Positions 53,183 to 61,170 of a DNA stretch of 64,000 nt are shown piece after piece. Below the pieces are notes generated by a model. That model was not told the origin of the DNA and searched no databases. It saw nothing but the letters and a program-made list of their open reading frames with translations. A program made the position numbers and the translations under genes. Position 1 is the stretch's first letter; each line of letters opens with the position of its first letter. This DNA comes from Chloroflexota bacterium (GTDB taxonomy: Bacteria > Chloroflexota > Limnocylindria > Limnocylindrales > CSP1-4): NCBI GenBank assembly GCA_947475545.1, contig CANJLL010000005.1, positions 62,001 to 126,000 of the forward strand, read 5' to 3'.

Positions 53183-55414
53183 ATGCTCTTGTATGGTCAG
53201 GCTCGAGGACCAGTGCCCCTCCGCAGCGGTTGCGATCCCGGTTTCATGCTTGACCGGTCGAGTCGCAACTACTCGTGCAGCGTCACGCTGGTTGCCCCAG
53301 AGCCCACTCAACCTCGCCTCCGGGGTCTCCAGATCAGCACGTTCCGCACCATCCCGACAGCCATCGTTCCGCCCGACCCCTCGGTCCGGCGGACGACCAG
53401 CGCGCCTGCACGACAGGTGGCGAGCGTCTGGTCGGATCCCGTCGCGCGCCTCTTCCTCGCCACCCTGGCTGTCCTCGTCCTGGTCCTGGGGGTCGTCCAA
53501 CTGCTCGCGAGCAGCGCCGGCGCCCCTGCCGTCGCCACGCCACCCGTTGCCGATCTCCCGGCCCAGGTCTTGCCTGGCGAGCCAGCGCCGGCCCGTGACA
53601 ACCTGCCCGGTATCCTGCCCGTGAATGTCCCACTCGACTCGGCGACCGGCGAGCCCTCCGCGACGGCGGCCGCCGCGCTGACGCCCCTGTCCCAGGTCGC
53701 CGTTATCCCTGCCTCGCGTGTGACGGTCGCGATCACCGGCCCCGAGTTCGTGGACGAGACCGGCGGCGACGCCCCGTTCACGGTGGCGATCGCCAACAAG
53801 GGCACGAGCGCCATCTCGATCGCCTCGCTCCGGGCGGAGCCCTTCGGCGAGCTCGCCGGCACCACGGCATGCCGCACCGGGACGATCCTCGCCCCCGGCA
53901 CGGCCTGCGGCTTCGAGACCACGCTGCGAGTCCAACCGGGCGCCCCGGGTGCGGTCCTGACCGGCACCTTCATGGTCGGCGTGACCCCGTCCAGCGGGCC
54001 GCAGAACGGCGCCGCCCCTGCTCCTCAAGCATCCTCGGCTGCTGCTCAAGCATCAGTTGGCGTCACGCTTCGATACGCCGACGTCAAGCCAAGCATTGCT
54101 GTCACCGAGAGCGGGCCATCGGGCCTGCCGGAGACCGGCGGCGACGGGCGCTACATCTTCGTCGTCCTCAACGACGGCCGTGTCCCGGTCACCTTCGACG
54201 CCCTGACGGCCGATCCGTTCGGTCCATTGCCAACCGGTAGCTGCACCGCCACCTCGACGTTGGCCCCGGCCGCCCGGTGTACCGTCGAGGCCCTGCTCCG
54301 CGGCCCGGCGGGCCGTGCCGGTACCACCCTCCGGAGCGTCTTCCGAGCAACCGTCCGCGACGCCCAGGGCAACACGTTCACGGGTGAGACGGACCAGAGC
54401 CTGACCTACGTTGACGTGTTGCCGAGCGTGGCGGCCGCCGCAATCGGTCCGTCCGGGATCAGCGCCGCGGGCGGATCGGCGACGTTCACGATGCGGATCA
54501 CGAACAGTGGCGCGGTGGCCTCGATCGTCGACAGCATCGAGGCAAATGCCTCCGGATCGGTCGCCGGCAGTGGCGGTTGCGCCCTGGGCGTGACGCTGTC
54601 GCCCGGCGCCGGATGCTCCGCCGAGATCGTGCTCAGCCTCCCCGCCGGGACCGTCGGCGGCGCCTTCGCCGCACGCTTCCAGGTCACGGTCCACGATGCC
54701 GACGGCAACGCCGCATCAGGCGCCGCCGGCCAGGCCGTGCCCTATGTCCCGACCCTCCCCGTGCCACCCATTACCACGCCGGGCGGCACGACCATCGATC
54801 CCACGCCGGCCCCCGGGGCCGAGGTCCCGCCGGCTGCCCAGGTCGATGCCCCTGCTGATCAGGTCCCGCCGCCCACCGACACGGTCGTGGGCAAGCACGT
54901 GGTCGTGCTCTCCGGGACGCAGGTCGGGACGATGATCGCGGTGTTCCTCATCGGCTTTGGCCTCGCCGCCTGGTGGCTTCCCCGACGGCGCACCACGGGC
55001 CGCTCGGCCACGGTCAGCGCCACCAGCACGGTCAGCGCCACCAGCACGGTCAGCGCCACCAGCACGGTCAGCGCGGCCGGCAAGGCCAGTGCGGCCCATG
55101 CGAGCCATCCGGGCGGGAAGCCGGCCGGTCTCCGGGCGATGGCCCGGGCATTGATGCCCACGGCATCCACGTCGGGCATCCGGGTCATCGCCTCGGCCGC
55201 TTGCGTCGCTCCCTCCGACACGCAGATCGCCGCGGCCGCTGGCCGACGGGCAACCGAACCCGGGGCTCCGGTCGGGTTCCGGTCAAGCATCGGGGCGGGA
55301 CGACGTGACCCGCGCTGGCGCATCGCCTGGGGCAGGGGATCGACGGCACGCACGTTGGCACCCGGCGTCGCCGGGTGGTGGGTGCCGACTCAGGCCACGC
55401 TCAGCGCGGCCTGA
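53183..55414 (+). CDS. large surface protein with three Ig-like repeats and two membrane helices
   Basis: A 743-residue protein. A membrane helix at residues ~84-106 (LFLATLAVLVLVLGVVQLLA) precedes three Ig-like repeats of about 110 residues beginning ITGPEFVDETGGDAPFTVAI, ESGPSGLPETGGDGRYIFVV and AIGPSGISAAGGSATFTMRI, each with a paired Cys loop. A second helix follows (GTMIAVFLIGFGLAAWWLP) and then a basic tail with an 18-bp DNA repeat (TVSATS units). It resembles DUF11/DUF7507-type adhesins. The first 60 residues are unlike the rest and the start is uncertain; CDS status is good. Function unknown. Confidence 0.6.
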   Translation: MLLYGQARGPVPLRSGCDPGFMLDRSSRNYSCSVTLVAPEPTQPRLRGLQISTFRTIPTAIVPPDPSVRRTTSAPARQVASVWSDPVARLFLATLAVLVLVLGVVQLLASSAGAPAVATPPVADLPAQVLPGEPAPARDNLPGILPVNVPLDSATGEPSATAAAALTPLSQVAVIPASRVTVAITGPEFVDETGGDAPFTVAIANKGTSAISIASLRAEPFGELAGTTACRTGTILAPGTACGFETTLRVQPGAPGAVLTGTFMVGVTPSSGPQNGAAPAPQASSAAAQASVGVTLRYADVKPSIAVTESGPSGLPETGGDGRYIFVVLNDGRVPVTFDALTADPFGPLPTGSCTATSTLAPAARCTVEALLRGPAGRAGTTLRSVFRATVRDAQGNTFTGETDQSLTYVDVLPSVAAAAIGPSGISAAGGSATFTMRITNSGAVASIVDSIEANASGSVAGSGGCALGVTLSPGAGCSAEIVLSLPAGTVGGAFAARFQVTVHDADGNAASGAAGQAVPYVPTLPVPPITTPGGTTIDPTPAPGAEVPPAAQVDAPADQVPPPTDTVVGKHVVVLSGTQVGTMIAVFLIGFGLAAWWLPRRRTTGRSATVSATSTVSATSTVSATSTVSAAGKASAAHASHPGGKPAGLRAMARALMPTASTSGIRVIASAACVAPSDTQIAAAAGRRATEPGAPVGFRSSIGAGRRDPRWRIAWGRGSTARTLAPGVAGWWVPTQATLSAA
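55011..55074 (+). repeat. 18-bp tandem repeat in the surface protein tail
   Basis: Three and a half perfect copies of CGGTCAGCGCCACCAGCA encode TVSATS repeats just after the last membrane helix. A slippage-prone low-complexity region. Confidence 0.75.
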
Positions 55415-55417
55415 CAG

Positions 55418-55663
55418 CTACCAGCGGTTGCGGCCGCCGGATGAGGCCCGCGGGCCAAAGGGAGCACTCGCCGCCTGCAGGGCCCAGTCCTGGTCCCCAT
55501 CCACCGGGTCCATCTCCTGCGGGAACGCCAAGGCCTCGTCAGCGCTCGCATCATCGTCGCGGCTGCACGCCAGCGGGAGGTCGTCCGGATCGAACGGGCG
55601 CTCGGGCGCGACCCCAGGACGTGCGGGCCGCGTATAGGAGGGTCCGCCGTAGAGGCGGGGCAT
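55418..55663 (-). CDS. small acidic protein of unknown function
   Basis: An 81-residue frame, MPRLYGGPSYTRPARPG..., with a strongly acidic middle (DDDASADEALAFPQEMDPVD). ATG 55663 is 6 nt from TACCTT on the minus strand, a leaderless arrangement. It abuts the end of the convergent surface protein gene (3 nt between stops). Homologues not recognised; reading it as a real gene rests on composition and the -10 box. Confidence 0.45.
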   Translation of the reverse strand: MPRLYGGPSYTRPARPGVAPERPFDPDDLPLACSRDDDASADEALAFPQEMDPVDGDQDWALQAASAPFGPRASSGGRNRW

Positions 55664-55845
55664 CGAACCAAGGTACTCAGCTGACACCGGTCTCGTCGCG
55701 CTCCTTTGGGCGGCTCAGGACCTTCAGATCCCCCGATGTTACTGCCCGTGTTGGCGGCTGCAATCAGTACTTCTGGACCATGCCGCGTTGCGCCTCGACA
55801 CCAGGCGCACACAAGACCGCACCCGAACGAACCAGGCCCGGGCCG

Positions 55846-56241
55846 CTACCCCAGCAGCGGGCGAAGAATCTGCGTCACCACGACCAGGACGAGATACGCG
55901 ATCGGGACTGCCGCGAACAACCCCAGGGCTGCACTCCAGCCCGAGCGGACCGCCCGGCTGCCGGATCCCGTCGGCTGGGGCACGACCAGCCACGTCACCA
56001 CGCTGCCGATCACCAGCACGAGCAGGACGTCCACGGCCAGGTACAGGACACGGAGGTCTCCGCCCGGGAGCTGAACGCCCCGGTCAAGCGCGATGTCATA
56101 GGCGAGATAGCCCACGCCCAGCACGACGGCGATGATCAGGCTGCTCAGGACTGCCCGGACCACGGGCCGGGGTGCATGCCGGAACTGGCGCCAGCGAATG
56201 TCCACCTGCGACCTGCGGCGCGTCTCGCGCGGGGGGGTCAT
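55846..56241 (-). CDS. small membrane protein with three helices
   Basis: A 131-residue protein with three membrane helices (VVRAVLSSLIIAVVLGVGYL, LRVLYLAVDVLLVLVIGSVV, AALGLFAAVPIAYLVLVVVT) and a basic N-terminus. Its ATG overlaps the TGA of the aminotransferase-like gene, so the two form an operon. No known family. It may serve as a membrane partner of that enzyme. Confidence 0.65.
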   Translation of the reverse strand: MTPPRETRRRSQVDIRWRQFRHAPRPVVRAVLSSLIIAVVLGVGYLAYDIALDRGVQLPGGDLRVLYLAVDVLLVLVIGSVVTWLVVPQPTGSGSRAVRSGWSAALGLFAAVPIAYLVLVVVTQILRPLLG

Positions 56242-57449
56242 GGCAGCATCGAGAGCATCCGTCGGGGCGGGATCGTCGCCGGCGTGTGGCTCGCGAGCAG
56301 CTCGACGGATTCAACGAGGCGTGTCAGCTCCGCGGCGCTGGTCCATGCTCCGACGCTCAGCCGGATCGCATTCAGCGACACTGCTTGACCGGCGATCAGG
56401 AAGATCCGTGGGCCCAGCTCCTCGAGCGCAGTGCTCGCCGCCCAGCCGGAGATGCGGAACGTGACGATCGCCGCGATCTGTCCAGGCGGCGTCAGCACAG
56501 TGACGCCGGGGATGGTCCCCAGCGCTGCCGCAAGCCAGGTGGACAGCACCGTGGTGCGGGCCCAGGCAAATGGCATGCCCACGTGCATGGAAAGCCAGCC
56601 GCAGCTGCGCGCGAAGCCAACGACGCCGGCGCGATCCACGGCCGCAAGGGAGGGCAGCCAGGCAGCATCCAACACACCCGCAGTGAAGGCATCACCGAAG
56701 GCTGGAGCATCCAGGGTGCGGATGCGGTCAAGCATCGAAGGCCCGAACCAGGCGCCACCCAGCCCCGCGGGGCCCAGCAGCCAGCGTTCTGACGGGAACG
56801 CCACCATGTCGGCCCCGTGCCGCCCCGGCTCCAGCGCGACGGCCCCGACGGTGCCCCCCGCATCGACGAGCACCAGGGCACCCATGGCATGCGCCTGGTC
56901 CGCGATCTGCCGGACCGGCAGCCGCAGACCGGTGCCTGGCATGGCATCCGGGAGCACCACGGCCCGGGTTCGGTCGGGGAACATCCGCATCCGGTCAAGC
57001 ATCTCGGCCGTGGATTCGGCCGATTCGACCCGGTCGCTGATCACCTCCACGCCCGCCGACGCCAGGCTGCTGACAGGCCAGCCGACAGCGTCCCCGGCCT
57101 CCGCCAGTACCACGGCCCGATCTCCGGGTCGCCAGTCGATGGCGGCCAGCCCCAGAGCCAGGCCGTGGTTGGTGCCCCGAGTGAGCGCGACGGCGTCCAA
57201 GTCTGCGGCGAGGATCGCCGCGATGGAGGCGCGCGCCTCGCCGATGCGTTCGAGGGTGTCGGCCGGGTCATGGGGATGGGCGCGACCCATGGTCAGCTCG
57301 GCCGCGGCGATCGTCGCCATGGCTCGCGCCGTCTCTGCCGGGAGGGGACCTGCCGCGGCCGTGTTCAGGTAGACGCCCGCGGCGAGCGCGGGGAGCGCCT
57401 CGCGGATCGCGGCGAGCCGGGCCGGGTCCGGGGGAAGAGGGGCGACCAC
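56238..57449 (-). CDS. class V aminotransferase-fold protein lacking the PLP lysine
   Basis: A 403-residue homologue of cysteine desulfurases, isopenicillin N epimerases and kynureninases: N-terminal VYLNTAAAGPLP, TRGTNHGLALGLAA (Thr-Asn-His cofactor side), the Asp of VDAGGTVGAVALE and the loop FPSERWLLGPAGLGGAWFG. In active family members that loop reads S/T-x-HK-W with the Schiff-base Lys; here it is SERW, Glu-Arg, so covalent PLP binding is not possible as usual. A pseudoenzyme or a different chemistry is implied. GTG start shares a symmetric -10 element with the divergent sulfurtransferase leader. A small membrane protein follows. Confidence 0.75.
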   Translation of the reverse strand: MVAPLPPDPARLAAIREALPALAAGVYLNTAAAGPLPAETARAMATIAAAELTMGRAHPHDPADTLERIGEARASIAAILAADLDAVALTRGTNHGLALGLAAIDWRPGDRAVVLAEAGDAVGWPVSSLASAGVEVISDRVESAESTAEMLDRMRMFPDRTRAVVLPDAMPGTGLRLPVRQIADQAHAMGALVLVDAGGTVGAVALEPGRHGADMVAFPSERWLLGPAGLGGAWFGPSMLDRIRTLDAPAFGDAFTAGVLDAAWLPSLAAVDRAGVVGFARSCGWLSMHVGMPFAWARTTVLSTWLAAALGTIPGVTVLTPPGQIAAIVTFRISGWAASTALEELGPRIFLIAGQAVSLNAIRLSVGAWTSAAELTRLVESVELLASHTPATIPPRRMLSMLP

Positions 57450-57454
57450 GGCCG

Positions 57455-57461
57455 TATGATA
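57455..57461. promoter_or_regulatory. symmetric bidirectional -10 element TATGATA
   Basis: TATGAT on the plus strand ends 7 nt before ATG 57468; TATCAT on the minus strand ends 6 nt before GTG 57449. One seven-base palindrome-like box thus serves two divergent leaderless starts. Confidence 0.5.
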
Positions 57462-57467
57462 CCGGCC

Positions 57468-57512
57468 ATGGTGCAGACCGCCGCCGCTCTCGCCAGCCGA
57501 GCCGGATCGTGA
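57468..57512 (+). CDS. 14-codon leader peptide before the sulfurtransferase
   Basis: MVQTAAALASRAGS, starting 7 nt after TATGAT and ending in TGA that overlaps the GTG of the sulfurtransferase (GTGA). Translation of the leader would deliver ribosomes to that GTG, which has no ribosome site. Probably a coupling peptide; no other function is inferred. Confidence 0.45.
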   Translation: MVQTAAALASRAGS

Positions 57513-58348
57513 CGGGGTTCCCCCGGCCCGAGTTGCTGGCCACGCCCGACTGGCTCGCCGAGCAGGCAGGCCGCCCGGATCTTCGGATCGTCGACGTGCG
57601 CTGGCGGCCGGACGGATCCGGCGCGCAGGTTCATGCCGTCGGCCACATCCCGGGCGCGGTTCACCTCGACTGGGTCACCGACCTCTCCGAGCGCGAGGGC
57701 GGCGGCGTCGTGCAGCTGGCCGGCCCCGAGCATGTCGCCTCGGCACTGGGGCGCCTGGGCATCGGCGACGGGACCAGCGTGGTCCTCTACGACGACACGA
57801 TGGGGCTGTACGCGAGTCGGGCGTGGTGGTCGCTGCGGGCGTACGGCTTCGATGCGGCCCGGGTGCTGGACGGCGGGTTCGCCGCATGGCAGGCCGCTTT
57901 CCGGCCACTCTCCAGCTTCACCGTGCTGCCCGAGCCCGCGACCTTCACGCCACGGGCCAATCCGCGCATCCGGCTGCGTGCAAGCGACATCCGCGAGCTG
58001 ATCGCCTCGCCCGACGCGATCATCCTGGATGCGCGCGCGCCCGCCGAATACCGCGGCTTCCAGGGCAATACCAGGCAGCTTGGACATATCCCGGGGGCCA
58101 TCAACGTGCCCGTGGGTGCGATGGTTCGCGGCGGCAGCCAGGTTCTGCGCCAGCCTGCGGAGCTCCGCGAGCAGCTCACGCCGGCCGGGCTGCAGCGCGG
58201 CAGACGGATCGTCTGCTATGACGGCTCCGGGATCGCCGGATCGCGTCTGGCCTTCGTGCTCAGCCTGTTGGGCCACGACGATGTCGCGGTCTACGACGGC
58301 GGCTGGGCCGACTGGGGCGAACGGCTCGACCTCCCCGTCGAGCGCTAG
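57509..58348 (+). CDS. sulfurtransferase (two-domain rhodanese, TST/MST type)
   Basis: A 279-residue tandem rhodanese. The N-terminal domain ends VVLYDDTMGLYASRAWW and has no active Cys; the C-terminal domain has the catalytic loop IVCYDGSGIAGSR with Cys in CYDGSG. Family members transfer sulfur from thiosulfate or 3-mercaptopyruvate to cyanide or thiols. GTG start overlaps the leader peptide stop. It abuts the ligase gene at the other end (convergent, stops adjacent). Divergent pairing with the desulfurase-like gene suggests a sulfur-metabolism link. Confidence 0.85.
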   Translation: MTGFPRPELLATPDWLAEQAGRPDLRIVDVRWRPDGSGAQVHAVGHIPGAVHLDWVTDLSEREGGGVVQLAGPEHVASALGRLGIGDGTSVVLYDDTMGLYASRAWWSLRAYGFDAARVLDGGFAAWQAAFRPLSSFTVLPEPATFTPRANPRIRLRASDIRELIASPDAIILDARAPAEYRGFQGNTRQLGHIPGAINVPVGAMVRGGSQVLRQPAELREQLTPAGLQRGRRIVCYDGSGIAGSRLAFVLSLLGHDDVAVYDGGWADWGERLDLPVER

Positions 58349-60133
58349 CTAGCCGGGCCCGGGCTCCGCGTCCGGCTCCGCGTCCGGCTCCGCGTCCGGC
58401 TCCGCGGCCGCACCGCTCTCGGCTTCCGCACCGCTGGCGTCGCGCGCGGCGGCCGTGACAAGGTGATCGGTCCCCGATTGCAGGTCGCGATAGAGCCCGC
58501 GGATCACCTCCACCGTATCCGCCTGGTCAACCGTCTTGTCGGGGCGCAGTCTCGCAATCCGCGGGAACCGCAGGGTGAAGCCCGACTTGTGGCGGTTGGA
58601 GCGGAGGATGGCGTCGAAGGCGACCTCCACCACGACCGTGGGCTCGACGAGGTGGTAGCGACCATGCTTGCTGACCGTGTGGTCCTCGAACCAGCGCGTC
58701 ATCTCCCCGAGCTCGACGTCGGTCAGGCCGGAGTATGCCTTGCCGATCGTGAGCAGGCGGCCGGAGGCCTCGTCCCGGACGGCAAACGTGTAGTCCGACA
58801 GCACGCCGTGGCGCTTGCCGTGGCCCACTTCGACCCCAACCACGACGCAGTCGATGGTGGCCAACGCCTTCTTCATCTTCAGCCAGCCCAGGCCGCGGCG
58901 ACCGGGTGAGTACGGGCTCAACGGGTCCTTGATCATCAGGCCCTCGTTGCCACGAGCCCGGGCCGCGTCGAACGCCAACTCCAGCGCCGCACTCGAGTCC
59001 GCGCTTGCCTGGTGGGAGAGTTGGAACGCGCCACCTTCCTCAAGCTTGGGCAGCTCAAGCATCGTCAGGCGTCGGCGACGCTCCCGGAGCGGCTCGGCCA
59101 GCAGCGCGTCCACGTGGCCGCCCCCCGGCGCTGCCAGCCCCAGCACGTCGAATGCCACGTACACCACCGGCACCGCCGCGCGAATCGCCGCGGACGGCTC
59201 CTTGCGACCAAGCCGGCCCTGCAGGGCCACGAAGGGCAGGACCGTGCCGTCCCGATGAGCCAGGAGCTCCCCGTCCAGCACCCCATCCCAGGCGAGCACG
59301 CTGGCCGCCTCGACGATCTCGGGGTAGCCGCTGCTGATGTCGTGCAACTCGCGACTGAACAGTCGAACCGTCTGGCCGCGCTTGTGCAGCTGGGCCCGGA
59401 TCCCGTCGTACTTGTCCTCGATCCAGACCGTGGGACCCAGCCGGGAGAGGATCTCCGCGGCGTCCTCCGCCGGCGATGCCAGCATGAACTTGATCGGGTG
59501 GAAGATCGTCAGCTCCGCTTCGCCCAGCCGATCCTCGCGGGCGAGCAGGGCGAGCCGGCCGATGTCGCCGACCAGCATGCCGGCCCACTTGACACGATCC
59601 AGGTCGCGTCCAAAGGCCTGGGCGAGTGCGGCGTCCACCAGCCCTTCCCGAAGTCCGATCCGGAGGTCCCCCGAGAGCACCTTCACAACGTACTTGGCGG
59701 TCAGGGGATCGCACCGCGCGAGGAGCCCGGCGAACACCTCCCCCTTGCGCGCCGGGCCACTCGCCGCTTCGACGGCGGCGTACGTGGCGGCGACCTCCGG
59801 GAGTGTGGGTGCTTGAGCGGGATCCGGCGCATGGCCTGCTTGAGCCAGCACATCCATCACCGCGACGCCGAGGTCACTGGACCGGTCGTAGGCCTCGCCC
59901 AGCGTCGACCGACTGGCGCCGGCCAGCGCGGTGACCGTCGCGGCGATCGCGGCCCAGCCCAGCCCTGGCGCACGCTGGTCCGTCTCTGCAAAGGGGCGCC
60001 CGGTCAGGAAGACCGCTGCGATCGGCAGCTCGTCCGATGACAGCGAGGCGATGTAGTCCGTCAGCAGGCCGGTCTTCTCGGACGTCCGTGATGCCGCCGC
60101 GATGCGCTCGGCCAACTCGCTCCAGCGGCGCAT
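58349..60133 (-). CDS. ATP-dependent DNA ligase (archaeal/LigB-like)
   Basis: A 594-residue ligase: N-terminal DNA-binding domain (ERIAAASRTSEKTGLLTDYI, FHPIKFMLASPAEDAAEILS), then the nucleotidyltransferase core with motif I (EDKYDGIRAQLH; Lys adenylated), motif III (LFSRELHDISSGYPEIVEAA) and motif IV (GNEGLMIKDP), and an OB-fold with MKKALATIDCVVVGVEVG. It closes nicks in DNA, most likely in repair next to the main NAD-dependent ligase. The C-terminus is a low-complexity AEPDAEPD tail from 12-bp DNA repeats. ATG is 7 nt from TACCAT in the symmetric element at 60143, shared with the acetyltransferase. Confidence 0.9.
   Translation of the reverse strand: MRRWSELAERIAAASRTSEKTGLLTDYIASLSSDELPIAAVFLTGRPFAETDQRAPGLGWAAIAATVTALAGASRSTLGEAYDRSSDLGVAVMDVLAQAGHAPDPAQAPTLPEVAATYAAVEAASGPARKGEVFAGLLARCDPLTAKYVVKVLSGDLRIGLREGLVDAALAQAFGRDLDRVKWAGMLVGDIGRLALLAREDRLGEAELTIFHPIKFMLASPAEDAAEILSRLGPTVWIEDKYDGIRAQLHKRGQTVRLFSRELHDISSGYPEIVEAASVLAWDGVLDGELLAHRDGTVLPFVALQGRLGRKEPSAAIRAAVPVVYVAFDVLGLAAPGGGHVDALLAEPLRERRRRLTMLELPKLEEGGAFQLSHQASADSSAALELAFDAARARGNEGLMIKDPLSPYSPGRRGLGWLKMKKALATIDCVVVGVEVGHGKRHGVLSDYTFAVRDEASGRLLTIGKAYSGLTDVELGEMTRWFEDHTVSKHGRYHLVEPTVVVEVAFDAILRSNRHKSGFTLRFPRIARLRPDKTVDQADTVEVIRGLYRDLQSGTDHLVTAAARDASGAEAESGAAAEPDAEPDAEPDAEPGPG
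58362..58409 (-). repeat. 12-bp tandem repeat in the ligase C-terminus
   Basis: Four units of GGCTCCGCGTCC (last one variant, GGCCGCG) give the repeated AEPD tail on the minus strand of the DNA ligase. Typical replication-slippage low-complexity tail. Confidence 0.75.
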
Positions 60134-60142
60134 GGCGGGGAT

Positions 60143-60150
60143 GGTATACC
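60143..60150. promoter_or_regulatory. symmetric bidirectional -10 element GGTATACC
   Basis: A perfect 8-bp palindrome centred between ATG 60160 (acetyltransferase) and ATG 60133 (ligase), 9 nt from each. On the plus strand TACCGT and on the minus TACCAT are each 7 nt from the start codon. Both genes lack ribosome sites. Confidence 0.55.
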
Positions 60151-60159
60151 GTGCCGCGC

Positions 60160-60810
60160 ATGGGCTCCGAACCGTGGTTCCCCGTTCGGCTGACCGGCCA
60201 GCATGTGATCCTGCGCCGCCATGCTCCGGCGAATGTCGAAGCCTTTCGGCGCTGGTACGCGGATCCGCGAGTCGCACGTCTGACGCGCTACCAGGACGGT
60301 CCCATGCGCCCCATCGAGATCGAGCGCTTCTTCCTCGCGCGTGTCGTGGGCCCGGAATCGCTGGCCATGGCCATTCACCTCAAGGATGACGGGCGGCTCA
60401 TCGGCACCTGCGCCTTCAGCCAGCTGGACGGCGACAACGGATCCGCCCTCTTCCATATCACGATCGGCGAGATCGACTGTTGGGGACAGGGCCATGGGAC
60501 AGAGGCGACGCAGCTGATGCTGGCCCATGCCTTCGAGACCCTCCACCTGCATCGCGTGGCGCTCTCGGTGTTCGAATTCAACGAGCGCGCGATCCGTTCG
60601 TACCAGCGCTGCGGCTTCCTGATCGAGGGCCGGGCGCGCGAGGCGATCTGGCGCGACGGCCGGCGCTGGGACGAGCTGACGATGAGCATCCTCGGCCACG
60701 AGTGGGCCGCTCGCCGCAGCGTGCCGGATGAGCCGGCTGTCTCCCAGGCCTCGGCCTCGACGTCGAGTTCTGGGTCGGCTGCCCGGCCCGCGACCCGCGA
60801 CATGGACTGA
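60160..60810 (+). CDS. GNAT N-acetyltransferase (RimJ/RimL type)
   Basis: A 216-residue enzyme with the fold VRLTGQHVILRRHAPANVEA, the acetyl-CoA pocket GEIDCWGQGHGTEATQLMLA and IRSYQRCGFLIEGRAREAIW, matching RimJ/RimL enzymes that acetylate ribosomal or other protein N-termini or small amines. The last 25 residues are a Ser/Ala-rich tail. Leaderless start. It is followed by a small gene starting 2 nt later. Confidence 0.85.
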   Translation: MGSEPWFPVRLTGQHVILRRHAPANVEAFRRWYADPRVARLTRYQDGPMRPIEIERFFLARVVGPESLAMAIHLKDDGRLIGTCAFSQLDGDNGSALFHITIGEIDCWGQGHGTEATQLMLAHAFETLHLHRVALSVFEFNERAIRSYQRCGFLIEGRAREAIWRDGRRWDELTMSILGHEWAARRSVPDEPAVSQASASTSSSGSAARPATRDMD

Positions 60811-60812
60811 CC

Positions 60813-61091
60813 GTGGCCTCCCACGGACCTGCCGCGGACGCGGCCCGGGCGCGCTTCCGCGAGCGACTGGAAGCGAAGGGGCACGCCGTGGATAACGCCC
60901 GCCAGGCAGCAGCGGGCCTGCACGCCGACATTGCCGCCGGTGTGCTTGAGCGGACACCAACCCTCGGGCTGTTCCTGGCCGATCTCGAGCGTTCGCTTGA
61001 GCAGGACGAGGGCCAGAAGCTGGGCGGCAAGAGCGCCGAGGCGGCCAGATTCATCCTGCGCGCCATCTCGCGCGAGCTGGACAACGCCTGA
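60813..61091 (+). CDS. small helical protein of unknown function
   Basis: A 92-residue, charged and likely all-helical protein (ARARFRERLEAKGHAVDNAR, ADIAAGVLERTPTLGLFLAD). Begins at GTG 2 nt after the acetyltransferase stop, so probably coupled. Not recognised as a known family; could be a regulator or a toxin-antitoxin-like piece, but there is no supporting partner. Confidence 0.5.
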   Translation: MASHGPAADAARARFRERLEAKGHAVDNARQAAAGLHADIAAGVLERTPTLGLFLADLERSLEQDEGQKLGGKSAEAARFILRAISRELDNA

Positions 61092-61170
61092 GGGGGTCCG
61101 CTGGATCCGTCGTCTGACCACCCGAGCGACGCCCCCACGAGGCGCCAACAGCAAGGAGATCCCACGGCCC

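Noticed and set aside
55688-55845. Coding potential between the small acidic gene and the three-helix membrane protein
   Set aside because: Frames lack start signals and show no family-like pattern.
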